Assembly (NCBI GenBank): GCA_014239715.1
Contig: JAAZYJ010000159.1
Location: 1-8,305, forward strand
DNA length: 8,305 nucleotides
Direction: 5' to 3'
Source of the DNA: Flavobacteriales bacterium
GTDB taxonomy: Bacteria; Bacteroidota; Bacteroidia; Flavobacteriales; Parvicellaceae
Part shown: one piece after another, positions 1 to 7,017 of the stretch
Layout: each line of letters starts with the position of its first letter
Numbering within the stretch: the first letter of the stretch is position 1
Notes under the pieces: generated by a model
What the model was told of the DNA's origin: nothing
Databases searched by the model: none
Seen by the model: the letters and a program-made list of their open reading frames with translations, nothing else
Program-made: the position numbers and the translations under genes

Positions 1-1485
1 ATGCAGCACACCTCTTTTTCCACCCATTTCTTCACCGCCACCGGCCCTTCCCGGGCCACCGTGTGTTAATAACGGCATTGGTGAGCCGTGCCCTGTACTT
101 TCCTTTGCGCATCTTTCGTTCAACACTAAGATCCGACCGTTGGAGCAAGCTGCTTCAGTAACAAACTCTCTTGCAAGCTCGTCGTCAGCGGTTACTATTG
201 AAGTGACCAACGATCCCTTACCCATTTTAATCAGCTCAACGGCAGCAGACAATGATTTGTAAGGCATAATCGTCGAAACAGGACCGAATGCCTCAATGTT
301 GTGGGACGCTAGCTTATTAAATGGATCGTCGTTCAGCATGACAATTGGAGAGAAAAAGGCACCCTTACTTTTGTCTGCACCGACAACTTCGAAATTTTCT
401 AAATCTCCATATACGATGGCCTGTTCAGCAAGCAGTTTTGTTACATTTTCTTTCACTCTAGAGACCTGTGTCATGGTTGCAAGAGATCCCATTCGAACAC
501 CTTCATGTGATGGGTCACCTATTATAGTTTTGTCTAATCTCTTGGAAAGCGCTTGTTGAACATCTTCAACCAATTTTTCGGGAACCAGAATTCTTCTTAC
601 TGCAGTACACTTCTGTCCTGTCTTTACGGTTATTTCTTTTTGTACTTCTTTGATAAATAGATCAAATTCTGCAGTGCCTGGAAGGGCATCTTCACCGAGG
701 ACACATCCGTTCAGTGAGTCGGCTTCAAGATTGAAAGGAACAGAGTTCTCAATAATATGAGGAAGGCCCTTGAGCAGTTGCCCTGTTTTCGCTGACCCGG
801 TAAAGGTAATGATGTCATTGTGATCAACGTGGTCAATAACGCCTCTTCCCAGTCCACAAACCAACTGGAGTGCTCCTTCAGGTAAGATCTTTGAATTGAC
901 AATCTCCTTAACCATCAGTTCAGTTAGGTAACAGGTGAATTCCGATGGTTTAACAATAGCCGGGACACCTGCCATAAGGTTTACTGCAATTTTTTCAAGC
1001 ATGCCCCATATTGGAAAATTGAATGCATTGATGTGAATGGCAACGCCTTGACGTGGAACCATTATGTGGTGTCCAATGAAAGAGCCGTTCTTCGATAGGG
1101 GAGCAGCAACTCCGTCAACATAATACGGAAGATCAGGGAATTGTCGGCGTAAGGAGGCATTTGCGAATAGATTTCCAATTCCGCCTTCAATATCGATCCA
1201 GGAATCAATTCGCGTTGCACCGGTAGCAGCACTCAAAGAATAAAACTTTTCTTTAATGCTGGTTAGATGCAAAGCAAGAGCTTTTAACATTCTTCCCCGC
1301 TCCTGAAACGTCATTTTCCTTAAGGCGGGTCCACCCACATTTTTAGCATGATTAAGGACTGAGACATAGTCAATACCTAAGCTTGAGGTACTGCCAATCC
1401 GTTCTCCTGTTATGGCATGGTGCAGCTCAAGTTCAATGTCTTCACCATCGTACCACTTTCCCTCAATGTAATTCTGTACTTTCAT
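1..1485 (-). CDS. paaZ: PaaZ, aldehyde dehydrogenase domain (partial; C-terminus beyond the left edge)
   Basis: This is the first 495 residues of a PaaZ-type protein of aerobic phenylacetyl-CoA degradation. In the known family an N-terminal NADP-dependent aldehyde dehydrogenase oxidises the semialdehyde made after oxepin-CoA ring opening, and a C-terminal MaoC-like hydratase does the ring opening. Visible here is the aldehyde dehydrogenase: the INAFNFPIWG and VKPSEFT cofactor-site motifs, FTGSAKTG, the general base Glu254 in NLEADSLN, and the nucleophile Cys293 in GQKCTAVRR. The PaaZ-specific signature HGGPGRAGGGEEMGG lies close to the window edge. The E. coli protein is about 680 residues, so roughly 185 residues including the hydratase should lie to the left. 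The ATG at 1485-1483 begins MKVQNYIEGKW, the usual family start. The frame is uninterrupted. No other paa gene is in view. Identity as PaaZ is strong; presence of the hydratase domain is inferred. Confidence 0.93.
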   Translation of the reverse strand, partial: MKVQNYIEGKWYDGEDIELELHHAITGERIGSTSSLGIDYVSVLNHAKNVGGPALRKMTFQERGRMLKALALHLTSIKEKFYSLSAATGATRIDSWIDIEGGIGNLFANASLRRQFPDLPYYVDGVAAPLSKNGSFIGHHIMVPRQGVAIHINAFNFPIWGMLEKIAVNLMAGVPAIVKPSEFTCYLTELMVKEIVNSKILPEGALQLVCGLGRGVIDHVDHNDIITFTGSAKTGQLLKGLPHIIENSVPFNLEADSLNGCVLGEDALPGTAEFDLFIKEVQKEITVKTGQKCTAVRRILVPEKLVEDVQQALSKRLDKTIIGDPSHEGVRMGSLATMTQVSRVKENVTKLLAEQAIVYGDLENFEVVGADKSKGAFFSPIVMLNDDPFNKLASHNIEAFGPVSTIMPYKSLSAAVELIKMGKGSLVTSIVTADDELAREFVTEAACSNGRILVLNERCAKESTGHGSPMPLLTHGGPGRAGGGEEMGGKRGVLH

Positions 1486-1524
1486 GTGCTGTAGATAAAT
1501 TCTTATTTACTTGTAACGTGCCTG

Positions 1525-1557
1525 CAAAGTAGGACTTTTACTATCATTTTGAGGCAA
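1525..1557 (-). promoter_or_regulatory. Possible Bacteroidota-type promoter for paaZ
   Basis: On the minus strand a TTG (1557-1555) is followed after 23 nt by TACTTTG (1531-1525). This resembles the Bacteroidota -33 TTG and -7 TAnnTTTG elements, but with one base fewer inside the -7 box. It sits in the 72-bp gap between the kinase stop and the paaZ start and would give a leader of roughly 30-35 nt. Such motifs are short and could occur by chance in AT-rich DNA. It would allow paaZ to be transcribed independently of the kinase gene. Confidence 0.3.
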
Positions 1558-3666
1558 CTACTCATGAATAATTCCTCTGATATCTAGATCTTTGAATTTA
1601 ACCAGATAGTGAGTTCCCGCTAATTCAGATAATCTTTCAACAGTACCCTCCAACTGCTCTGCAAGTGTTAGAATAAGGTCGAGACCAAGGGATTCCGGAA
1701 ATTCAAAATCAATGTCTTCTGACATACCTGCTCCATTGTCTCCAATAGTCATTTCATATTCTTTCAAGTCTGTAAACTGTATGTTGATATAGATCTCGGG
1801 ATCTTTTGTTTCATTGTCTTTGAACCCGTGTTTTAGACTGTTGCTGATAATTTCATTGATCATCAAACCTAGTGGAATGAGTGTATCTATACCCATAAAA
1901 CTAACGCCAACATCATGTTTAAAACCAATGTTTTTGTCGATGACGTAGGCTTGTAGCAGATCATTGCCCAATTTTCGGATGTATTCGGTTAAATTGACGC
2001 TAGAGAGGTCATCGGTTCGATAAAGCTCTTCGTGTACCAGAGCCATGGATTTCACGCGCACTTCACATTCTTGAAAAAGGCCTTCAACCTTTGGATTCTC
2101 GATCTTTGAAGCTTGCAGTCGGATTAAACTACTTATTACCTGAAGGTTGTTCTTTACCCGGTGGTGTATCTCTTTAAGAAGCAGCTCTTTTTCGTCTTTA
2201 CTTATTAGCGTTTCAGTGAGTTCTTGGTTGGTTTCTTTTAAACGGGTTGTAATGTTTTTAATGTACTGCAATTTTCTGTAGTTATTTGCCAGTAGCACGG
2301 CAACTAAAATAACGATGATAAGCAGTCCATAGATGATCACCTGCAGTTGTACTTTTCTATTACGTTCGTCCAGCTTATCCTTGGTGAGCAGCTGGTTCTT
2401 TAGTTCCAAAACCTCGTTCTTCTCTTCAATTTCCCCTAGTGCATAAATGGTTTGGAGTTCAGCAATTCTTCTTGAGTTTTCCTTTTTCATCGCACTGTCT
2501 TCGTATGCCAAACACTGTTTAAACAGTGTTAGTGCCGCTGCCATATCACCATTTTCCTCTTCGTATGCAGCTTTCTTCTTGTATAAGTAGGCGAGCTCTT
2601 CTTGGATTCCATATTTTTTGGCCATTTGTATTCCCTTCTGAAAATAGTCTTCGGCGTATTGGTCATTTCCCAGCTTACCATTCACAGACGCTATATTCCC
2701 GTATGTACTTGGTACACTATAGATGAGGTTGCATTTTAGCTTCAGGTCCAGCGCTTTTTTAAAGCTGCTAAGGGCTACTTTTAATTTGTTTTGAGATTCT
2801 TTTACCAATCCGATATCGTTATAGGCATTTGCTATAGAGGGTTCACTACCTGCTTCGGTGAATAGTATCAAGGCACTGTTATAGTATGCCAATGCCTGGT
2901 TTAGATCACCTTGCTGCCGATATATGTTTCCGAGGTTATTAGTTGTTTTTCCGATGCCTAATGGAGAATCAGTGTATCTGAATTTTTCGATCGCTTTTTG
3001 GTAAAAGTCCTGTGCTAGATCAAATTCACCTTGCAGCTTATAGATTTCCCCTATGTTCAGCAGTGTGTTTGCTTCTTGGGAATCCATTTCTTTCTTTCTT
3101 TCCAGGTCGAGCACCTCGAAATAAAACTCCAACGAATTGGCCAAGTCGTTGAGGTTTTTATGGAGTTTTCCTAAGCTGTTCTTAACTTTAACAATGCCGT
3201 TATATATGCTGTCTTTCTCGTAAAGCTCAAGTGCTTTTTCGAACGCAATCTGTGCTTCCGAGCTAGAACCCATTTTTTCATTTAACTCGGCTAGCTCGTA
3301 ATAACTATCGGCAAGTTCTATCTTGTAATTATATTTTTTCCAAATTTCGGTTTCCATTAACTTCCAAGATATAGCATCATCAATAAGATGATTTTCCGAA
3401 TTCAATTCAGCCATATTTTGATAGGCCAATGCAAGGTATTTTCCTGAGCGCATTGTTTTGCTAATTTCGATAGCAAATTTTGCGTAGATCACTCGCTCTT
3501 CATACTTTTCATGGTTGTCGCAAAGTGCAAATGCAATTTCAAGCGTGTCAAGCTTATTTTTTGCGCCATCCAATTCTGACAAAAGCGAGTCGATCATGGA
3601 ATTGTCATTTTGTGAAAAGACAATCGAAGATGAGATGAATACTAGACCTGTGAGTAAGTTTTTCAT
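1558..3666 (-). CDS. TPR-repeat membrane sensor histidine kinase, HisKA_2 type
   Basis: This is a 702-residue sensor kinase. Residues 1-19 form a signal peptide ending near VFSQ. Eight TPR-like helical repeats start at about residues 79, 119, 159, 199, 239, 279, 319 and 359. A charged, probably coiled-coil segment (about 392-440) leads to one membrane helix (443-461). A second coiled linker precedes the HisKA_2 dimerisation motif KEIHHRVKNNLQ; the phosphoacceptor is most likely His502 (the preceding His501 is the alternative). The ATPase domain shows the N box (Asn604 in NEIISNSLKHGF), the G1 box (Asp643 in GDNGAGM) and a GLDL motif at 661-664. The sensor part should be periplasmic and the catalytic part cytoplasmic. 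In Bacteroidota such kinases often act with LytTR-type regulators, but no regulator lies in view, so partner and signal are unknown. It begins 44 bp after the acetyltransferase gene and may be cotranscribed with it. No Shine-Dalgarno is evident at the ATG. Confidence 0.93.
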   Translation of the reverse strand: MKNLLTGLVFISSSIVFSQNDNSMIDSLLSELDGAKNKLDTLEIAFALCDNHEKYEERVIYAKFAIEISKTMRSGKYLALAYQNMAELNSENHLIDDAISWKLMETEIWKKYNYKIELADSYYELAELNEKMGSSSEAQIAFEKALELYEKDSIYNGIVKVKNSLGKLHKNLNDLANSLEFYFEVLDLERKKEMDSQEANTLLNIGEIYKLQGEFDLAQDFYQKAIEKFRYTDSPLGIGKTTNNLGNIYRQQGDLNQALAYYNSALILFTEAGSEPSIANAYNDIGLVKESQNKLKVALSSFKKALDLKLKCNLIYSVPSTYGNIASVNGKLGNDQYAEDYFQKGIQMAKKYGIQEELAYLYKKKAAYEEENGDMAAALTLFKQCLAYEDSAMKKENSRRIAELQTIYALGEIEEKNEVLELKNQLLTKDKLDERNRKVQLQVIIYGLLIIVILVAVLLANNYRKLQYIKNITTRLKETNQELTETLISKDEKELLLKEIHHRVKNNLQVISSLIRLQASKIENPKVEGLFQECEVRVKSMALVHEELYRTDDLSSVNLTEYIRKLGNDLLQAYVIDKNIGFKHDVGVSFMGIDTLIPLGLMINEIISNSLKHGFKDNETKDPEIYINIQFTDLKEYEMTIGDNGAGMSEDIDFEFPESLGLDLILTLAEQLEGTVERLSELAGTHYLVKFKDLDIRGIIHE

Positions 3667-3710
3667 TCAACGAATAAAATAACTAAAATAATAGCAAACC
3701 TGAATAAGAT

Positions 3711-4214
3711 TCATAGAAGTTTTTCAAAGCATGCGAAAGGTTCCTGATGCGAGTTAAAGCGAATCTGTCCGACTTGTCGATAGTTAAGGTCGTTGTAAAA
3801 TCGTAGGTTTCCGGAGTTCTGAGTAAAAGCATCCAATCGAATGGACTCGTAACCTCGCTCCAAACAATAGTTCTCAGCATGCAGCATCAATTTTTTGGCA
3901 ATACCCTTCCTTTGAAAACCTGGATCTACTGCCAGTCTGTGAATGACCTGAAAGTTAGAATGCTGCCAATTTACTTGGCTGTATGCCGGATGCTCAAAAC
4001 TGTTAATGGTAACAGTTCCGTTAACTATACTACCCGTTTCATGAATCCATAGATGCCCATTTTGCATATCTTTTCTTATAACACCCTTGTCAGGGTAGTC
4101 ATATGTCCATTGAATAATACCATTGGATATCATCAATTCAGCGCAATTCCGAAATAGACGGATTAAGGCTTCATATTCATTGTTTGTGGCCAATCTGATC
4201 TGACTATCCGACAT
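3711..4214 (-). CDS. GNAT-family N-acetyltransferase
   Basis: This 167-residue protein has the GNAT fold signature. Such enzymes move an acyl group from acyl-CoA to an amine. The acetyl-CoA loop is clear: strand IHRLAVDP (91-98) runs into QRKGIAKKLM (101-110), matching the Q/RxxGxG/A pyrophosphate-binding motif. The following helix, the strand IRLDAF (125-130) and the segment NLRFYNDLNYRQVG (136-149) match motif B and the C-terminal substrate side. The length is typical for a single-domain GNAT. The substrate cannot be told from sequence; small-molecule, peptide or protein N-termini are all possible. The ATG at 4214 suits the N-terminal IRLAT strand. The gene lies 44 bp upstream of the kinase on the same strand, so they may share a transcript, but I see no functional link. 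Confidence 0.9.
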   Translation of the reverse strand: MSDSQIRLATNNEYEALIRLFRNCAELMISNGIIQWTYDYPDKGVIRKDMQNGHLWIHETGSIVNGTVTINSFEHPAYSQVNWQHSNFQVIHRLAVDPGFQRKGIAKKLMLHAENYCLERGYESIRLDAFTQNSGNLRFYNDLNYRQVGQIRFNSHQEPFACFEKLL

Positions 4215-4304
4215 ATTTTGACTTAGTTATTACAGTTGCTTCAAGTGTGAGTGAAATTTACAAAATTGGCATAAAATATTTAAAGATGGGTTTAAAAATA
4301 TAGG

Positions 4305-4312
4305 TAGCTTTG
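4305..4312 (+). promoter_or_regulatory. Possible -7 promoter element for the 86-residue gene
   Basis: TAGCTTTG fits the Bacteroidota -7 consensus TAnnTTTG exactly and lies 20 bp before the ATG at 4333. A start of transcription about 7 nt downstream would leave a leader of roughly 14 nt. No good TTG -33 element stands at the expected 17-23 bp spacing, so support is weak. The rest of the 118-bp divergent region (4215-4332) is AT-rich and shows nothing else I can name. Confidence 0.25.
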
Positions 4313-4332
4313 GCCATCAATTCAATACAATT

Positions 4333-4593
4333 ATGGAGATCAAAATTACAGTTGAGGTAGAGAATGCGGATGAGCTGCTCATACTACACAAGGGAGGAAT
4401 ATTTGGTTTTTTCGCAGACGTAGTATTGAGCAAATCAAAGAAACAGTATAAGGTGGAAAAGGAAGTGTGTGAACAAATTATCAACAAGCTAAAAGTGGAG
4501 CTGCCTTTGCGTTTGGAGGAAGAGCAGGTAAAAACAAAACTGAGCTTTGAGGTCGGTGATCAACAGAATGTAGCTGGTGACCCCGAAATCTGA
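4333..4593 (+). CDS. Small hypothetical protein (86 residues)
   Basis: I do not recognise this protein. It is 86 residues, mildly acidic, with no signal peptide and no membrane segment. The pattern suggests a strand (IKITVEVEN, 3-11), a short helix, a hydrophobic glycine-containing turn (GGIFGFFADVVLS, 21-33), a charged amphipathic helix (about 39-54), and a final strand (KTKLSFEV, 68-75) before a polar tail. A small alpha/beta domain is plausible. Support for a real gene is a clean ATG frame, protein-like composition, a matching -7 motif upstream, and a snug fit in the gap between divergent and convergent neighbours: it diverges from the GNAT gene and ends 13 bp before the menA stop on the other strand. 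There is no Shine-Dalgarno, as at other starts here. Function unknown. Confidence 0.6.
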   Translation: MEIKITVEVENADELLILHKGGIFGFFADVVLSKSKKQYKVEKEVCEQIINKLKVELPLRLEEEQVKTKLSFEVGDQQNVAGDPEI

Positions 4594-4595
4594 TC

Positions 4596-4613
4596 ATGGT
4601 ATTTGTTTACCAT
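4596..4613. terminator. Short inverted repeat between convergent genes, weak terminator candidate
   Basis: ATGGTA (4596-4601) and TACCAT (4608-4613) form a perfect 6-bp stem around a 6-nt loop. It begins two bases after the stop of the 86-residue gene and contains the menA stop codon. The position suits a shared transcription end, but the stem is short, AT-containing and has no strong U tract on either side, so it may be chance. Confidence 0.22.
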
Positions 4614-5506
4614 TGTATAGTTACTGCAAGTATGAACAGTGCAGAAGTGAAAAAAGTGGTAAGCGCAAGGAATTTCAGTTCACGGTCAAGCCGCTGAGCC
4701 TCAGTTACTCTGAAAATTCGAATTAGTGCTGTTGTAACAATAAATAAAGGGGCAACAAAAAAGGTCCAGTTGTAATTGTCTTCCGTTGATAGAATATAAA
4801 GACCTAAGAGAACAACGGGTAAGCAAGTTAAAATTCCGTGGTATACTTTGGCTGAACGATAACCGATTGCAACAACTAGGGTGTGCTTTCCACTGTCTCT
4901 GTCGTTCTTATGATCACGCATATTGTTTAGGTTCAATACACCTGTGCACAATAAGCCAATAGATGCAGCTGGCAATAGCTCAATCCACTCAATTGATCCT
5001 GCTTGGAGGAAAGATGTTCCCAGCACGCCTACGATGCCAAAAAATATGAATACAAATAAATCACCAAGTCCTTTATAACCAAATGCATTTTTCCCTATCG
5101 TGTATTTTATTGCAGCGGCAATCCCAAGAAACCCGATCGCAAGCATAACGTAAAAGATCCAGTTCACGTTGAGCGCTAATACCAATAATGAAATGCCTGA
5201 GGCTAATGTGATCAGAGCACATATAATGATTCCTAATCTCATTTCATTTTTCGAAATTATTCCGGACTGGATAGCTCTGACAGGACCGAGCCTAGAATCG
5301 TTGTCTGTACCTTTTACACCATCACCGTAGTCGTTTGCTAAATTTGAAAGAATCTGAAGAAAAACGGTAGTCAAGCAGGCTAACCCTAAAATTGACCAAT
5401 TAAGCGAGTCTTTCTGCCATGCAATTCCTGAACCTGTAATGACACAAGATAGCGCTAGTGGAAGCGTTCTGAGCCGAAATGCTGCTATCCAGGCTTTGAA
5501 TTTCAT
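4607..5506 (-). CDS. menA: MenA, 1,4-dihydroxy-2-naphthoate polyprenyltransferase
   Basis: This is a UbiA-superfamily membrane prenyltransferase. MenA joins a polyprenyl chain to 1,4-dihydroxy-2-naphthoate, the membrane step of menaquinone synthesis; menaquinone is the main respiratory quinone of Bacteroidota. Both Asp-rich Mg-diphosphate motifs are present: NDYGDGVKGTDND (58-70) and NNMRDHKNDRDSGK (194-207), the first with the NDxxD and following DND typical of MenA rather than UbiA. There are about eight or nine hydrophobic helices. I start the protein at the ATG 5506-5504 (MKFKAWIAAFRLRTLPLA), giving 299 residues, the usual family length. The frame stays open upstream to a TTG at 5644, but those 46 residues do not resemble MenA. 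It is a lone men gene here. It converges on the 86-residue gene with a 13-bp gap and diverges from the STAS-like gene. Confidence 0.94.
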   Translation of the reverse strand: MKFKAWIAAFRLRTLPLALSCVITGSGIAWQKDSLNWSILGLACLTTVFLQILSNLANDYGDGVKGTDNDSRLGPVRAIQSGIISKNEMRLGIIICALITLASGISLLVLALNVNWIFYVMLAIGFLGIAAAIKYTIGKNAFGYKGLGDLFVFIFFGIVGVLGTSFLQAGSIEWIELLPAASIGLLCTGVLNLNNMRDHKNDRDSGKHTLVVAIGYRSAKVYHGILTCLPVVLLGLYILSTEDNYNWTFFVAPLFIVTTALIRIFRVTEAQRLDRELKFLALTTFFTSALFILAVTIQW

Positions 5507-5642
5507 AATGCAAAGATGAAAAACTTTGTAAAAAGCGAAGGTAAGTAACGTAAAAATCAGCTGCCGGTATGAATTTATCAAATTGTGTTGCAATACCGGG
5601 ATGAATACGTGCCGGGTGCCGTTTTTGACTATAGGTTGATGC

Positions 5643-5699
5643 AATTATGGGATTATTTGTGTCATAATTTGAAATTATAGCAACCTAATTAGGGATTAT
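5643..5699. promoter_or_regulatory. Palindrome framed by a direct repeat (possible operator/promoter region)
   Basis: A 15-bp palindrome, ATAATTT-G-AAATTAT (5664-5678), lies between two near-identical copies of a direct repeat: AATTATGGGATTAT (5643-5656) and AATTAGGGATTAT (5687-5699), differing only by one inserted T. The palindrome also contains TAATTTG, which resembles a shortened -7 box. The cluster ends 17 bp before the STAS-like ATG and sits in the 210-bp divergent region with menA. It could bind a dimeric regulator; AT-rich chance similarity is the alternative. I see nothing else I can name in the rest of this gap (5507-5642). Confidence 0.35.
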
Positions 5700-5716
5700 C
5701 CGTAAGCTAAAAAGCC

Positions 5717-6175
5717 ATGAACTTGTTAGAAAACGACCACTACAACATTGTCAACAAATGTGTGATGGAGCGAATATCGTTTGTCTGGAGAGCTGATAAT
5801 ATTTTACACTATCAGGTTTCAGAAGATGCGCACATTACAATGGATGATATAAATGCTTCATTGGAAGTTGTTAGGGGATGGGGAAAGGACAACAAGTACC
5901 TGCACCTTTTTGAGGCTGGACATAATTCGTCTGTTGACAATGAAGTACGTGAATGGGCTGCTTCACCGGATCAGAATCAATTTACTGTTGCGGATGCAAT
6001 CTTAGTCAGGGACAGGGCGCAGCGCCTGATTGCCAATTTTTACGTTCGATTCAATAACCCAATTAAGCCAACGAAAGTTTTTACCTCGCAAAGTGAGGCA
6101 ATTAATTGGCTCAATGAACAAGGTTCGATCTACAGTAAAGCTAATCCAAGTTGGCACAAGCAGACCATAACTTAA
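5717..6175 (+). CDS. SpoIIAA/STAS-like small protein of a Bacteroidota family (DUF7793-like)
   Basis: This 152-residue soluble protein resembles a Bacteroidota family that folds like STAS/SpoIIAA or SEC14-like domains. Recognisable points are the opening strand with FVWRADNILHYQV (22-34), a helix introduced by HITMDDINASLEVV (39-52), the strand YLHLFEAG (61-68), VREWAASPDQNQFTVADAILV (split over 77-97), the helix LIANFYVRFNNP (104-115), and the close KPTKVFTSQSEAINWLNEQ (117-135), where the KPTKVF strand and WL helix are characteristic. There is no signal peptide or membrane helix. STAS domains bind partner proteins, anions or lipids; a specific role for this family is not known to me. No anti-sigma kinase or transporter lies next to it. 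The reading frame overlaps folP by 35 bp tail to tail. The family assignment is from memory of its motifs. Confidence 0.75.
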   Translation: MNLLENDHYNIVNKCVMERISFVWRADNILHYQVSEDAHITMDDINASLEVVRGWGKDNKYLHLFEAGHNSSVDNEVREWAASPDQNQFTVADAILVRDRAQRLIANFYVRFNNPIKPTKVFTSQSEAINWLNEQGSIYSKANPSWHKQTIT

Positions 6176-7001
6176 TGCATTCGACTGCATCTTTTACGTC
6201 ATGCACTCTCAGGATCTGGGCGCCTTTTTGTAATGAAATGGTGTGTAGCACCGAGGTGCCGTTCAGTGCTTCTTCCGGACTGGAATCGAGCAGTTTATAG
6301 ATCATTGATTTGCGCGAGACACCTACAAGTATTGGAACTTTCAAGTCTTGGAATTGACTTAGCTCCGAGAGAAGCTGATAGTTTTGGTCTAAGGTCTTGC
6401 CAAACCCAAATCCTGGATCAATGATCACTTCGCTAACATTCATAGTCTGCAGAATTGTTAGCCGATTCCTCAACGATGTCAAGATCTCATGGGTTATTTC
6501 CTCGTAAGAAGGATCCAGCTGCATATCCTGAGGAGTTCCTTTCATATGTGTAAGAATGTATGGAACATCTCTTGAGGCTACCAATTCAAACATGGCCTCA
6601 TCCAATTCACCACCGGAAATGTCATTGATGATCGATGCCCCAGCGTCAAGCGCTGAAGCTGCAACAACAGATCGGAATGTGTCGATTGATATGATCAGCT
6701 CTGGGAATTCTTTCGCTATAGATTCAATTATAGGTATAGTTCTTCTTTTTTCCTCATCAACCGTAATATGATCAGCTCCGGGCCTCGATGAATAGCCACC
6801 TACATCCACGAACATAGCACCGTCTTTGAGCATACTTTCACAAGTTGTAAGTACTTGATGCACCTCGTATCTGCTTTTTGAGTAAAACGAGTCAGGAGTG
6901 ACATTAATGATGCCCATGATTTTCGGCACACTCAAGTCAATTTTTTTGCCCTTGCAGGTTATCACGTTTTTTGGGTAAAAAATCATATCTTTCGAACCCA
7001 T
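6141..7001 (-). CDS. folP: Dihydropteroate synthase (FolP)
   Basis: Dihydropteroate synthase condenses 6-hydroxymethyl-7,8-dihydropterin diphosphate with p-aminobenzoate to dihydropteroate in folate synthesis, and is the sulfonamide target. All landmarks are present in 286 residues: MGIINVTPDSFY (29-40, metal ligand Asn33), VDVGGYSSRPGA (65-76), SIDTF (105-109, Asp107), GASIINDISGG (121-131, Asn126 and Asp127), IDPGFGFGK (194-202), LVGVSRKSM (225-233, Lys231) and ILRVHDV (263-269, Arg265 and His267). The DGG seen after the first motif in E. coli is replaced by SKSR, which fits Bacteroidota forms. The ATG at 7001 is used; Met6 at 6986 is a possible alternative start. The gene diverges from the DUF1599 gene with 16 bp between starts and overlaps the STAS-like gene tail to tail. 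In many Bacteroidota a diadenylate cyclase gene follows folP; it does not here. Confidence 0.96.
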   Translation of the reverse strand: MGSKDMIFYPKNVITCKGKKIDLSVPKIMGIINVTPDSFYSKSRYEVHQVLTTCESMLKDGAMFVDVGGYSSRPGADHITVDEEKRRTIPIIESIAKEFPELIISIDTFRSVVAASALDAGASIINDISGGELDEAMFELVASRDVPYILTHMKGTPQDMQLDPSYEEITHEILTSLRNRLTILQTMNVSEVIIDPGFGFGKTLDQNYQLLSELSQFQDLKVPILVGVSRKSMIYKLLDSSPEEALNGTSVLHTISLQKGAQILRVHDVKDAVECIKLWSACANLD

Positions 7002-7017
7002 TTATTTTAGGGATTTA

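Noticed and set aside
296..902. Open frames at 296-559 (+) and 711-902 (-)
   Set aside because: Both lie inside the intact PaaZ frame, whose catalytic motifs are clear; neither resembles a protein.
2526..2726. Plus-strand open frame inside the kinase gene
   Set aside because: It is antisense to well-formed TPR repeats and has no protein-like features.
3667..3705. TATTTTAG-like -7 motif before the kinase gene
   Set aside because: It is one mismatch from the consensus in very AT-rich DNA and lacks a convincing TTG at the right spacing.
3683..3880. Minus-strand open frame overlapping the end of the GNAT gene
   Set aside because: It is a shadow in another frame of the acetyltransferase, whose C-terminal motifs are intact.
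5507..5644. N-terminal extension of menA to a TTG codon at 5644
   Set aside because: The extra 46 residues do not look like MenA, would start at a rare TTG and would overlap the repeat at 5643; the ATG at 5506 gives the usual 299-residue protein.
6002..6771. Open frames at 6002-6190 (-), 6233-6424 (+) and 6556-6771 (+)
   Set aside because: They are shadows of the STAS-like gene and of folP, both with full family motifs.
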